Below are positions 12,696 through 24,807 of a stretch of DNA of 64,000 nt, piece after piece. Below the pieces are notes generated by a model, which worked only from the letters and a program-made list of their open reading frames with translations, did not search any database and was not told where the DNA came from. Both the position numbers and the translations under genes were made by a program. Each line of letters starts with the position of its first letter. Position 1 is the first letter of the stretch. This DNA is from Impatiens glandulifera (Eukaryota > Streptophyta > Magnoliopsida > Ericales > Balsaminaceae): positions 8,548,340-8,612,339 of the forward strand of contig NC_061863.1 of assembly GCF_907164915.1 (NCBI RefSeq), given 5' to 3'.

Positions 12696-13840
12696 ATTCC
12701 TTAATTTCCAAGGCACTAGCGTCTTCCTCAGCGATCTTTGAAAAACTTTCAAGAATTGGTTATGTACTTTCTTCTTTAGAGTGTATTGAGAGGAAACCAG
12801 ATGTAACCGATGTTCTTCGAGATTTATGCTATCACTTTTAGGGACTTGTCTTTCGCCAAGACGTTTTGCCCTGAGTTATTCGAGGGATTTGTTTGATCGA
12901 ATGCTTAATCATTCAATCATGCATAACGTGGTTGAATCTTGCTTCTCAAATTCGGAGGTCAGTGTGTTTAAGATTCTAAGGCCTTGGGCTCTTTCTATAC
13001 TTAGGGTATATTTAATAGAATCAGTACATTCTTGTTCTTGCATTGACAATTTAGACAAGAGTCTAGATGAACAACAAATGGTGATTTAAATATCTCAACC
13101 TCTATGAGTATTGTTCTATTTTCTTCGGCCTCTTTTATTTGTGATTGGGGTGTATTTGATAGATTCAAACACTTTGTTCTTGCTTGGAAATTAGATAAAA
13201 TCTAAATGAATAACAGTATTGTATTTCATATCTATACCAACACAGTCTTTGTTTGATTGATTTTACTTTATTTGAGATCTTATATCTTTTTCACTTGACC
13301 TCCAATTGAGACGAAACATCGCCCCTGTTGATGACATGGTTCCAAGTTTGGGCATTCATCATTTTATGAGCTCCCTCTTAAATATCAGCAGTTTAAGCTT
13401 TCGTCTAGGCTTGAGGTAGGTCCGTTTGTGAAGCGCTTTACTTGGATCCCACAAGTTACATTGGTTCGTTAAGAGACATTCGTTGGGGAGAAATGTATTT
13501 TCCCGCATTCCTACTTATTTCTTGCACTTGCTCATCAGTTTGCCTGGCACTAGAAAGATTCAAGGGTCTAACTTATTTTTATCTTCCAAAAAATTCCCAT
13601 AGTTTCGATATAGTGGTTTGATTGTTTTGGATAGATTTTTTATCCCAATTTCCTTTTGGCTTGAACTCTGTGGGAATGTATTTTGTCTTAGCTCAAGATT
13701 TGCTTGCTGGGGATTTGGGACCGTACTTGTGAAAAGTTGCCTATGTATTCTCATAAAAGGAGAAATCTGGTCCGAACGTAGTTCCGAAATTGTACCACGG
13801 ATAGATCGTGATTCCACATTTTGTTGAGGTTGGTTTCTCA

Positions 13841-14022
13841 AGTTTCTACTAGAGTTGCAATTGACTTGGGTTGTGGAGATTTCTTAAGTTTCTGCTGGAA
13901 TTGCAATTGACTTAAGTTATGGGGATTTCTTAAGTGTCTGCTGGAGTGACAATTGATTTAAACTGGGGAGGTTGTTTAAGTATCTGTTGGAGTTATAATT
14001 GACTGAAGATGAAAATCTTTTA
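13841..14022. repeat. 46-bp tandem repeat, four copies
   Basis: Units begin AGTTTCTACT, AGTTTCTGCT, AGTGTCTGCT and AGTATCTGTT at 13,841, 13,887, 13,933 and 13,979, an exact 46-base period. Confidence 0.85.
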
Positions 14023-14700
14023 AGATCCTAAGCTGTTGGATAATAAAGTGCTTTAGTCATGTGTTAGGCGTTATATTTACTCATTTAAGCTAACTCTGTG
14101 AGGATCTTTCAATCATTTCATTTTCATAAAATTCCCTAGTGTCGATACAAGGGTTTGATTTTTGAATTAGGACCGGGCTCGTATAAACTACTTATGTATC
14201 CCATAATTAGGGGAATTCAGGTCCAACGTAGTTCCATGCACATTGTTTGTGTAAAATGTTTGTGTGTGTAAATATTTTGAAAATCTTTTGAGATCCTAAG
14301 TCGAAGAGAAAAATACTTTAGGATTAGGCGTTATATTTTCTCAAGTGGGACTCCGTGGGGATTTTGTGTTCGATTTTATTTTAATAAAGATGCCCCTAGT
14401 GTTAACTAGTAGTTTTTGGTTTTTGAAAATGTTTATGACCGGGCTCATACAAACTACCTACGTATCTCATAGATAGGGGAATTCAGGTCCAACGTAGGTC
14501 CATGCATGTCTTTTGTGTGAATTCTTGTGAAAACGTTGAGATCCTAAGTCAAAGAGCAAAATACTTTTGCTTTGGGCGTTATATTTTCTCAAGTGGGACT
14601 CTGTGAGGATCTTGTGTTCATTTATATATTAATAAAAAAATGCCCCTAGTGTTGACTATGAGTTTTTGGTTTAGGAGTCAACTCAGAGTGTGATTAACTC
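14017..14700. repeat. ~250-bp direct repeats, about three copies
   Basis: The phrase GAGATCCTAAG followed by GGCGTTATATTTTCTCA and a GACTC(C/T)GTG(G/A)GGAT block recurs at about 14,020, 14,290 and 14,540. Each copy is followed by a segment starting CCCCTAGTGTT or similar. The spacing is about 250-265 bases. Confidence 0.75.
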
Positions 14701-14893
14701 CCCTTTTCATTTATATGCAATGAATGTATGCGATGTGATGTGAAATGAAATATCTATCAACTTCTTTTAATAATTGATAGAGGTGGTCGCACCCTAGATT
14801 AGGTCTGACGTAGTTCACAACTTATGAGTTATGAACTTTGGTATGGATGAGCAATGAATGCGTGTTATGTGAAATAAAATGTCTATCAACTTC

Positions 14894-16322
14894 TGTTGGG
14901 TCAAATTATTTTGACTAACGGTATTTTGATGATAAACTTCTGTAAAACTTAAATAAGAATGAAACTAAGCTGTCTAATTGTTTCTGTGCAGGTGCATCAA
15001 AACGTACTAAGTTAGACTTAGCTTGAATTAGGGTCATTAGACGTGTTGGTTTTTAGATGCGCTGCTAGTTAGACGTGCAATCTAACATATACGTAGTTAG
15101 ACGTGCAGTCTAACAGATACGTAATTAGACGTGCAGTCTAACATATACGTAGTTAGACGTGCAGTCTAACATATACGTAGTTAAACGTGCAGTCTAACAG
15201 ATACGTAGTTAGACGTACAGTCTAACAGATACGTAGTTAGACGTGCAGTCTAACATATACGTAGTTATACATGCAGTGTAACAGATACGTAGTTAGACGT
15301 GCAGTCTAACAAATACGTTGTTAGACGTGCAGTCTAACATTTGAAAGTTAGACGTAGGGCGTCTAACTCCTTCAGATTAGTCTGAAGTGACCCGTAGTTA
15401 GACGTGCCGTCTAACCCCATTAAACTTGGTAGTCCAATGGATCCAGCTATTAGACATTGGCGTCTAACTATATTAGACTTGAAAGTCTAATGGAGCATGT
15501 CTAATGCCTTACTTTAGTAGATGCTTGAAGTCAACATCCGTCTACCCACGATAAACTAGTTGTACGCTACTCCTGCTCCACTCATCCGTGCAGATCAGTA
15601 CGATAGCCAGTTGTATCCAATGAATGAATGTCACGTAAGTAAATATTCTTTCCACTACTTGTTCCTTGCAGGACAATCCTAGAAGAATATTCGGTGCACT
15701 ACTAGATTGGGCCACAATCTTTGTGCACAGAGTCTGCTGTACTCGTGTACCATGGAGGCTTTCCAATGGGTGATTGCCACTTTTTAATGCAGAAGATTAG
15801 ACCATTGGTACCTGTCTTCTATTTAAAGATCTTCAAGGACAAAGGACGAGTAACCGCACTTACAATCGATCTTACGAATTGCTTATTTGCTTTCTGAGTT
15901 TGTACATCAAGAGAGAGATAAAATCAAAATATTGTTTAGCTGAGTGATATTTTTCAACATTCTGTAAGTTGAACAGAGTTTGTTCTGTTCAACAGTTAGC
16001 TAGCATTGAAATTGTATTTGATTCAAGGAAAAGTATAGTGAATCATTTTGGTGGTTGGTAGAAGGGGTGACGTAGGAGAGTATTCTCCGAACATCCATAA
16101 ACAACCTGCTGTGTCTTTTACATTCTGTCTTCTTCTCTTTCATTGGTACTTAGCTTCAAACCTGAGAAAACGTTTCCACACTTGAATCGTTTCAAGATTT
16201 GCAAGGGTTTGTGAAGAGTAGAAAGTGATATTAATCCCTAACAGGATTTCTATCAAATCGTTTTGCAAGAAGTTGTCATCAATAGTTAGACCCCGTCTCT
16301 ATTGGTGCCACCGATCCTATCA
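14894..16322 (+). repeat. 5' LTR of the SIRE-like deletion derivative
   Basis: It begins TGTTGGGTCAAATTATTTTG and ends ...CCTATCA two bases before the primer binding site. It carries a tandem hairpin-repeat array at 15,061-15,345. The block GTGCAGGTGCA near 14,985 is shared with the LTR at 17,932. Confidence 0.8.
15061..15345 (+). repeat. 28-bp hairpin repeat array inside an LTR
   Basis: About ten units of ACGTAGTTAGACGTGCAGTC followed by TAACA(G/T)AT. Each unit contains GTTAGACGTGCAGTCTAAC, a 7-bp inverted repeat around a 5-base loop. Related TTAGAC/GTCTAA palindromes recur at 15,345-15,500 and again at 17,490-17,880. Confidence 0.9.
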
Positions 16323-16324
16323 AT

Positions 16325-16336
16325 TGGTATCAGAGC
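16325..16336 (+). promoter_or_regulatory. Primer binding site, initiator Met tRNA
   Basis: TGGTATCAGAGC directly follows the LTR end, as in most plant Copia elements. Confidence 0.85.
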
Positions 16337-16366
16337 TCTGTTTCTATTCTCAAGTTATCACCAAGA

Positions 16367-17315
16367 ATGTCGACCATAACCAAAGATGCCAGTTCTACTG
16401 CAATCTCCACATTCTCAAAAGAAAACTATATTGGAAGAAGAGAGTCTGTGCTCACCTCTCCTCTCTTCATGACTACATGTGGAGTGTTTACACAGATGGT
16501 CCCATCAAGATTGAAATGGAGAAATTCGAATGGAAAAGTGAAGACAAGAGGAAAAACAACCTCAACAACATGGCATTAGACGTCCTATATAGATCTCTTG
16601 ACGACAACATCAGTTTCAAAATGCGTCTTGGAGAAACAATGACCGAGTTTGACGCAAGGTTCAGCAAAGTTTTTTCCACTCTATCTATTATTGGCAAGAC
16701 CTATAACAACAGGGAGATTGCTATCAAGGTCATGCGTGCTTTACCAAGGGATTGGGACATAAAGACGATGACTATAAGGGAATCCAAAGACCTCAACAAG
16801 ATCGTGCTCTTCAATTTGTTTGCTAATCTCAAGGCCTATGAGTTCGAGTTGAACTCAAGGATTGAAGAAGATCAATCCTCGTCCATCATCATTGCAAAAG
16901 CTTTTGTGACTGCAGAAGAATCACCAGTTGCTCCTGATGTAAAGACAATTGCTCAGCAGCGATGCCATATCTCTCTTCGTGAAGAAGTTTGGCGACTTCA
17001 TGAAGAAGAGCAACTCTAACTCAAACTTTTCAAATTCAAATGATAATAAGAAATCCAAAGCTAACTTACCAATCGAAATGTCGGAAGCCGAAGCGTGATG
17101 AGAAGAAGAAGGATGAAGAAAAGGAGTTGAAGGCTCTCCTAGTAGGGGACGGGAAGAACAAATGGAACTATAATGATTCTTACTTTTCATCCAACGATAG
17201 TGATGATGACGAGGTTGCTTGCTTCATGGCAAGAGAAGAAGAAGAAACTCAGGAATCTGAGGTGGTACAGGGAAGCTGCAGGAAGGATGTTTGGAGCATA
17301 CTCTTCGGAGTATAA
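16367..17315 (+). pseudogene. SIRE-like Gag remnant
   Basis: The ATG at 16,367 opens MSTITKDASSTAISTFSKEN. A frameshift near 16,445 moves the frame to WSVYTDGPIKIEMEKFEW and on to RALPRDWDIKTMTIRESKDL and LKAYEFELNSRIEED. This is the UBN2-type Gag seen in the neighbouring element at 19,128. The segment between DDNISFK and GETMTEFDARF is shortened compared with that neighbour, which points to an internal deletion. The frame shifts again near 17,020-17,080, and no zinc knuckle is visible. Confidence 0.75.
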
Positions 17316-17489
17316 ATTCTAGAAGATCAACAATGGCCCTTGCCATTCTTAAGGACTAAGTGTTTTTTTGTATTACGAATATTTTTTGTCTTAAGGACCT
17401 CAAACCATTCATTTATTTTGTTTATACTTGCATAAATTGAGAGGGAAAATTATTGTAAAAATGAAGATGCATGTTGATAAAATGCTTTA

Positions 17490-17880
17490 ATCTTTCTATT
17501 AGACGAGGTCGTCTAAAAGAAAAAAACATGTACTTAGACGTATTTTTACTTACACACTCTATGCCTCTAAGTTGAATTGTCTTGGTTAAAAACTTGCGCG
17601 GTTAGACGCTGACGTCTAATAGACGTTTAGACATTTATAAGACAAGAGCAATTGGAAGCTCACGTCTAACCAAACACATGTCTAATACGCATTGTTCATG
17701 CGTAATTAGACGTCGACGTCTAATAGACGTTAGACGTCTATAAGACACGTGATTAGACGCCTGCATCTAATAGACTCATGCGTCTAATGGACATTTAGAT
17801 CTCATAGATTGTAAAAGTAAGAAAAACGTCTAACTACGTGTGTATTAGACTGATCAAGGACAGTTGTCCCACATGCCGTG
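17490..17880 (+). repeat. Palindrome-rich TTAGACGTC region before the lost 3' LTR
   Basis: Many copies of TTAGACGT and its complement occur, for example AGACGTCGACGTCTAATAGA near 17,708. The region lies between the Gag remnant and the next element. The motif is the same as in the LTR array at 15,061-15,345. Confidence 0.75.
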
Positions 17881-17931
17881 TCATCTAATTTTTCTCGCTC
17901 AAACATAAAAACAGTCACATTTAAATAACAT

Positions 17932-19081
17932 TGTTAGAAAAATTAAATAAGTTAATTTTAAACCGGCCAAAGAACTTAACCAGTCTTGAATCTTTGTGCA
18001 GGTGCAGCTCAAGCTGCACCGGACCGTTTGAGACACTCTATCTCAAAGAATCCGGACAATCAAGGAAATCGGTTTGACTCCCCTCACCAGATCGGCTGAG
18101 ATGAAAACCGCATGAAGCATCCTTTCCGGCTGACTTAATATATCGAAGATCCTAAAAGCCAACAGGAAAGTATTCAAAATGATAAATTTTGTGAAGATGA
18201 CGTAATGAATATCTTGGAAATGCACATTAGAAGGATCCGTGATCTGAATCAGAAGCATGCAACAAAAGCAATGATGATTGATTGTCCAAGATCACAAGCA
18301 ATCTTCTAAAACAGGCGACTGGCTAATACATGTCTGTCAAGTGTCCAAAATTGCAAGGCGTGCATGCCACCTTACCTGACCGGCACGACTTCAGATGATC
18401 AATCCAATGGAGAGAGAGAAATGTGACCGTTATCATATTTCTCTTATAAATAGAAGATCAATTGTGCTGAAAAGATAACGGAACACTATGAATTTACAGC
18501 AAAAGAAATCTTACGCACTACCCCGAATATGGATTGAAATTCCCAAAATTGTTTAGAATTCTGTGTGTATTTTACCTTGTGTAAAAGTATTACATCATAT
18601 TGTGAGTGGTGTAACCGACGAGTAGTAAATAAGACTCGGTCGAAGTGTGTGTTAAAATATTCCAGTTAGTGAATATCCTTCTAATTGTTTGAGAAGAAGG
18701 GGTGATGTAGGAGAGTTTGATTCGAACATCCATAAAACTTTGTGTCTTGTGTTCTTCATTTTACTTTCAGGCTTACCTACTCTAACCGATCGAAACATTA
18801 TTCATTCCAACTAAACCGGCTTTCCCTTAAATCAAACCGAATCGGCTTTCTCTCCACCTTAACCGACTTCTCCTAATACCTTCCAAACTGAATCGTGTGC
18901 GTTGCTTTAGATTGAAACAGACATTTCCGCACTTGAACTCGGTTCAAGAGTTTGTGACAATCTGTGTAGTGTTAAGAGCGGTTCTAATCTTTAACCGGAT
19001 TAGTGCTAGTGTGTTGTGTGTGAGTAAGTGATTACCGATTAGACGGACTCCGGTCCCCTATCGGCCATCCCGATCCTAACA
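17932..19081 (+). repeat. 5' LTR of the second SIRE-like element
   Basis: Starts TGTTAGAAAAATTAAATAAG and ends GATCCTAACA two bases before TGGTATCAGAG. The same GATCCTAACA end is found, inverted, at 59,897. Confidence 0.82.
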
Positions 19082-19083
19082 AG

Positions 19084-19094
19084 TGGTATCAGAG
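19084..19094 (+). promoter_or_regulatory. Primer binding site, initiator Met tRNA
   Basis: TGGTATCAGAG follows the LTR end after a two-base gap. Confidence 0.8.
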
Positions 19095-19127
19095 AAGGAA
19101 TCTTAACACTCAAGCAACCGAAAGAGG

Positions 19128-22100
19128 ATGGGAAGCATGACCCACATCGATAAGCCACATATGCTAAATAGTGAAGCGTTTAACGGCTGGAAGGTTTAGA
19201 TGTATCTATATCTGATCACTTTGGATGATGAAATGAGCACCATCCTAAAGGAAGGACCGATAAAGATTAACAAGGAGAAAGAAGTATGGACGACTAAAGA
19301 TAGAAGAAGAAGTAACCTGGACAACCATTGCATGAGACACATCTTCAAAGCTATAGACGATAATACGTTCAACAAAATTAGAGATTGTCGAAATGCAAAG
19401 GAAGCTTGGGAAACTATCATTCAGGTTCATGAGTGAAACGAAAGAACTAAGGAGAACAAAATCTTGGTGGCAACTCAAAAGTATGAGAACATCAAGATGA
19501 AACCGGGAGAAAACATGAAGGAGTTCAGTGATCGGTTCACCAGCGTGGTTAACGAGATGTACACACTTGGAAAAAAATCTGAAAATCGGGAGATCATTGT
19601 AAAAGCATTAAGATCTCTACCAAGCACATGGGACATAAAGACCATGGTAATGTGGGAATCAAGCAATCTCGGACAGATGAAGCTGTACGACGTGTTTGAG
19701 GACTTGAAAGCTTACGAATTCGAGATGAGATCTCGGATCAAAGACGAAGCAGCAACATCAACCGTAACCAGAGCTCTAGTTACGTCGGTGGAGCCAACGA
19801 TTCCTATATCAGTCGCTCCGGTTCCCATCAAAAGCGCTAAACATATCAGTGAAGACGAGATGACCATGCTAGCACATAAATTCGGAAGATTCATGAAAAA
19901 GAATCAACCATCAAACAACAACTACAACTATAATTATGCCGACAAGTCTAATGTAAGATGTTATAACTGTGATGGTTTTGGTCATTACAGGTCTGAATGC
20001 AGAAGACCGAGAAGGAATGACCGAAAATCGGCAAGCAACTACCAGAGAAACGACAACCAGAGAAATGACTATCAAAGGAATGACAACCAGCAAACCGATG
20101 AAGGAAAAGAAATCCAGAAGGCACTCATAGCATCTGACGGTGGAAGCGATTGGGCCTACTCCAACACGAAAAACGATGAAGAAAGAGTCACCTATTTCAT
20201 GGAAAATGAAGAAGAGGTATTCGACTTCTCTTCTGAAGAATTTACTAAAGAAGACTTAGTTACTTCACTCAACGACATGGTCGCTGAGTTCAAAAACTTG
20301 TCTGCTCTTATACCGACTAGACAAAATATGAAACTGGAGAGTCAAGTGGTACCGCTGGTGAGCCAAGCGGAACCACGGTATATGAACCAGCTGAACTATC
20401 CTTAGAGAATGAAAAGCTCAAGGAGACAGTTCAATCGGTAACCGAAGAAAATGAGAGAACCCAATATGTCACGACTGCCTGAAAAAGATCTAGTGAAGCG
20501 GTGAGCATATGTCTAAGTATCAAAGACATCCCAAATGCAAATTTGGTTTTGGATACAAAGACAACAAATCCACCAACCGGAACAATTCCAATGGGATGAA
20601 ACTCACAAAAGACAATCTTCTCTTTGTAAGATTTGTCAAGAGCTCTTCAACCGACAATGAGGCAGAACGTGACTTAAAACCGGAAAAAGAAATAAAATAT
20701 GTAAGTCCAACTAACTCGGAAAAATGGCTTCATCCTGAGAGAAGGAAAGTCAATCGGCCAGTTGGTAAACAAACCGAAACACGCCCACATAGAACTAATT
20801 AAAAATCACCACCACGACAAAATAAGGCACTCTTAAGTAGACAAAAAGAGGTTAAGTCGAGTATTGATAACTCGATTAGAACAATCACCGGGAAAGTAAT
20901 CAGACTTATTAAAGTTAGGATTCCCAAGGGACTAATTAATCAAAGACCCAAGTAAATGTGGGTACCAGAAAGACGTAAATATTTATTTTTTGTAGCATAG
21001 GAGGAGCAAGCGGTTCAGAAAATCAGAATGGTACTTGGACAGCGGGTGTTCAAGACACATGACCGAGAATAGTGGAATACTAGCTGATATTATTCATGAA
21101 GCCGGAGCGAAGATCACTTTCGGCGACAACTCTAAAGGTAGAACCGTGGGCAAGGGTAAGATTGTCCACGGTAACTTGTTTATAAACAACGTGCTCTTAG
21201 TAGAAAACTTGCATTTCAACCTATTAAGCATTAGTAAAATGTGTGACATAGGGTAAACGATTGAATTTCATCAGCATGCATGCATAGTTAAAATTCATCA
21301 GGGGGATACACTTTTAACAGGAAATAGGATAGGAAATATTTATAAAGTAGACTGGAAAACTAAAATTGAAAATCATGTTTGCATGACAGCTGGGAATGAT
21401 CCAAACTGGCTCTGGCACAAACGGATAAACCATTTGAACTTTAAAACAATAAATTTCATATGTTCTAAGGAATTAGTTCATGGTTTTTCAAACATCAAAT
21501 TTTCGAAAGATAAAGTATGTGCTGCATGTCAAATGGGAAAACAAATAAAATCATCTTTCAAAAGCAAAAGAAACTTTCAATCCGAACGATGTTTAGAACT
21601 ACTACATATGGATCTGTTTGGACCGGTTAGGGTGACAAGCTTAGGAGGAATGCATTATACCATGGTAGTTGTTGATAATTCTTCTAGATTCACTTGGGTA
21701 ACTTTCTTAGCCTCTAAAAATCAAGCTAGAATGAACCTGATCAAACTATTTTTAAGAATACAAAATGAGAAATCTATCCGAATTGACAGAATCAGAAGTG
21801 ATAGAGGAACCGAATTTACAAACAGTACTTTAACCACTTTCCTTAATGATTCCGGTATTAGGCACGAGTTGTCTAGTGCCAAAACCGAACTCTCAAGAAA
21901 GAAGAAACCGAACTCTCAAGAAAGCCGCAAGGTCCATGATAGCCGATTCGGGTATTGCTCAAAAGTTTTGGGCTAAAGCTATCAATACTGCTTGTTACAC
22001 TTAAAACCGGTCTTTGATAAATAAACAACTAACTAAAACGCCATTTAAAATATACCATGACAAAGTTCCTAACATCTGGTATCTTAGGATCTTTGGCTGT

Positions 22101-23610
22101 AAATGTTACGTTCACATCAACGACAAAAGTTATTTGACCGCATTTGATGCTAAATCTGACGAAAGAATAATGTTGGGTTATTCAGCCGTAAGTAAGGCAT
22201 ATAGAGTTTACAACACTAGAACCTTAACGGTTGAAGAATCTTCTCATGTTGTTTTTGATGAATCGGTTGAACGTAACACTACAGTACCTTTCGATCTTAT
22301 AACAGAATGGGAAATTTCAATATTTATTCTGATGACGAATATGAGGTTCCGGTCTATAGACGGTTTATCAATGATCAAGCGATTAATGCTAAGACTCAGC
22401 CTGATCAAGCTGCTTTACCGCAGAAAGTTGACGCCTCAGTATCCACTAAGGAAATCGGTCGATCTGATATTGTTTAGCCTACTGATCCGTCTAACCTTGA
22501 TCAGTTAACCGAACGTTTGGAAGACACTACCAGAATAAACCTCAGAAGGAATAGAAATCATCCTCTTAAACTAGTAATAGGTAACCTCTCATCACCCGTC
22601 CGAACTAGGCGACAAAATTTGGAAGAATATGTAAACTCGGCTTTCATATCACAAATTGAGCCGAAAAAGGTGGATGAAGCTTTGCTAGATCCCGTAATGC
22701 AAGAGGAACTAAACGAGTATGAGAGAAATAAAGTCTAGCACATAGTTTTAAGACCGAAACGACAATCGGTCATAGGAACAAGATGGGTGTTCAGAAACAA
22801 ACTCAATGAAGACGGTTTAGGTAGGAGGAACAAAGCCAGACTAGTGGCTCAAGAATACAAACATGAAGAAGATATTGATTTTGAAGAATCATTTGCTCCT
22901 GTGGCTAGACTTGAAGCCATTAGAATATTTTTTGCATTTGCAGCTTTCAAAAATTTTAAAGACTTTCAAATGGATGTCAAAAGCTCTTTTCTAAACGGTA
23001 AACTAAGTGAAGAGGTATATGTTGAACAACCTCTAGGTTTTAAAAATCCAAAACTAATAAGTCATGTATACCGGCTGGATAAAGCCCTTTACGATTTAAA
23101 ATAGGCTCCAAGAGCCTGGTACGATACATTAACAACATTCTTATTTAATCACAGATTCACAATAGGTTCAGTTGACAAAACACTTTTCAAATTTGAGAAA
23201 AATGAACATATCTTGCTCGTTCAAATATATGTGGATGACATTATTTTCGGTTCAACCGATCAGAAATTATGTAACAAATTTTCAAAGTTAATGACTGACA
23301 GATTTCAGATGAGTATGATGGGAGAATTAAGTTTCTTCCTAGGGCATCAGGTTAAGCAGATTGACACCGGAACATTCATCAGTCAACCAAAATACATAGT
23401 CGAACTGCTTAAGAAATTCGGAATGGATACTTGTACTGAGGCGGCTACTCCAATGAGCTCATCAGTAAAACTAGACAAAGACGATGACAGTCAAGAAGTA
23501 GATACAAGAGCCTACCGAGGAATCAGCGATTCACTCCTCTATTTAACAGCCAGCCGACCTGACATCTTGTTCGCGGTCAAAGTATGCGAAAGATTTCAAG
23601 TCACCGAAGA
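19128..23610 (+). pseudogene. SIRE-like Copia gag-pol, disrupted
   Basis: Gag starts at the ATG at 19,128 (MGSMTHIDKPHML) and has early stops at about 19,198 and 19,434. Its knuckle CYNCDGFGHYRSEC is near 19,960-20,001, followed by a repeated QRNDNQRNDYQRND stretch. Protease (YLDSGCSRHMT) lies near 21,031. Integrase follows from about 21,408, with HMDLFGP (about 21,605) and RSDRGTEF (about 21,793). A short direct duplication of AACCGAACTCTCAAGAAAG at about 21,883 and 21,907 replaces the integrase motif after the second catalytic Asp. Reverse transcriptase spans about 22,750-23,600, with YVDDIIFGS near 23,227. Stops also occur at about 21,254, 22,003, 22,476, 22,736 and 23,102. Confidence 0.85.
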
Positions 23611-24802
23611 GAATAAATGCTCTCACAGTGTCTCGGTGATATAACTGTCGGAGAAAAAAAATTTAATGTCACCGAGAGCGTTTGTCACCCTCAGAGATAT
23701 TTAATTTCTATTTTTGAGAGCAAAGTGAATGCTCTCGTTGATAATAAATCTTTCTAAAAACAATATAATCCGAATAGTCCAACCATTTACACCAAAATAT
23801 CAAACAAAAATAATACTCCTTTTCTGAAATGTGAAATCTTTATATATCTTCTGCAATTTACAGATTTCCTCCATTCTCTTGACTTCCTTTTCCTACCATT
23901 TGAATCATCACAAACCTTGAAAGTCCTATGATGATGGATAAGGAAGATTTATTAGGCTTAAACCTCAATTTCAATTTCACAGGATTCTCTAATTTCCTTC
24001 AATCTCATACCTCATATGCCTTTCATCGTCACTTCTTCTACTCCGGCCAACTATAATCCTCTCTTCGTCAATGGGTAATCTCTATTCTAGATATTTAAGA
24101 TATGCATGTTCTTATCCAGATTTTAGATCAGTTGTAGGCGGGACGATGATCAGGACAACGACAGTTCTAGTCGATGAACCAGATCCATCAAATACAAACT
24201 CTTAGATCAGGACGGCGAAGATGAAGAAGGCGGCGACGACGATTCTAGTTGATGAACCAGATCCAACAAATACAAACTCTTATATTAGTTGCAGACGACG
24301 ACGATGATCAGGAAAATGAAGATTAAGAAGGCGACAACGAAGATTCTAGTCGATGAACCAGATCCAGTAGATAAAAATGAAAACTCTTATTCTTTTTCAT
24401 CATCTTTACCATCGAATACTTCAGATCTGTGCATATAGTAATATATATTAAAGATCTATTTATAAATTAGAAAAGAAATACAGTGCATAAATTAAGAAGA
24501 TAAAAGACTTTAGAGAATGAGGAGGAAGAAAGAGAGATAAGATCGAATGAGTAGGAAGAAGAGAAAACGAGAGGGAAGACCGAATGAGGAGGAAGAAGAG
24601 AGAATGAGAGGAAGAAAGAGATAAGTTGGGCGGCTGTAATTAGGGCAAAATTTACATTTTTATCAAAAGCTAGCCTCTACTCTCGGTTATAGTAATAATT
24701 TTTACCAAGAGAAACCATTTTCTCTAGGTGATATTAATACTGCCGAGAGCATTCTTTCGCTTTCGTCGATCATTCTCGGTAATTGTGTAATATTTACTAG
24801 TG
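23611..24802. mobile_element. CACTA-like non-autonomous DNA element, left tip missing
   Basis: The right end, read inward on the minus strand, is CACTAGTAAATATTACACAA followed by TTACCGAGAATGATCGACG and ATGCTCTCGG. The left side starts with the matching subterminal block TCACCGAAGAGAATAAATGC and TCTC, but the CACTA tip of about 22 bases is absent. Subterminal ACCGAGA/TCTCGGT motifs recur at both ends. The interior has no transposase, only low-complexity DNA with a repeated CTAGT(C/T)GATGAACCAGATCC block (three copies, about 24,158-24,375). Confidence 0.6.
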
Positions 24803-24807
24803 CACAA

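Larger units (their letters stand above)
12696..14893. other. Repetitive non-coding region between tandem array and LTR
   Basis: It contains short open stretches (12,826-13,089 plus; 13,560-13,841 minus) with no recognisable domain. Degenerate repeats fill the region. The recurring phrase 'GACCGGGCTCGTATAAACTA' near 14,170, 14,440 and (weakly) 13,710 resembles LTR or UTR parts of Gypsy elements, which is inference only. Confidence 0.4.
14894..17931 (+). mobile_element. SIRE-like Copia element, internally deleted, 3' LTR missing
   Basis: A long LTR (TGTTGGG...CA, 1,429 bp) is followed after two bases by an initiator-Met-tRNA primer site, TGGTATCAGAGC. A Gag remnant (16,367-17,315) is followed directly by the non-coding region that normally precedes the 3' LTR. 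Protease, integrase, reverse transcriptase and RNase H are all absent. The 3' LTR is also missing, because the next Copia LTR starts at 17,932. This is a non-autonomous deletion derivative. Confidence 0.8.
17932..23610 (+). mobile_element. SIRE-like Copia element, 3' end lost
   Basis: A 1,150-bp LTR (TGTTAG...CCTAACA) and a primer site at 19,084 are followed by gag, protease, integrase and reverse transcriptase in Copia order. The element stops abruptly within the region linking reverse transcriptase to RNase H, at about 23,610, where a CACTA-like sequence begins. No RNase H or 3' LTR appears beyond that insertion. A related partial LTR in the opposite direction lies at 59,897-60,655. Confidence 0.85.

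Noticed and set aside
13560..13841. Overlapping open frames on both strands (93 and 69 codons)
   Set aside because: Neither resembles a known protein and the region is repetitive non-coding DNA.
15061..15345. Regularly repeated palindromic units resembling a CRISPR array
   Set aside because: The 28-bp units are contiguous with no unique spacers, lie inside an LTR, and the genome is a plant's.
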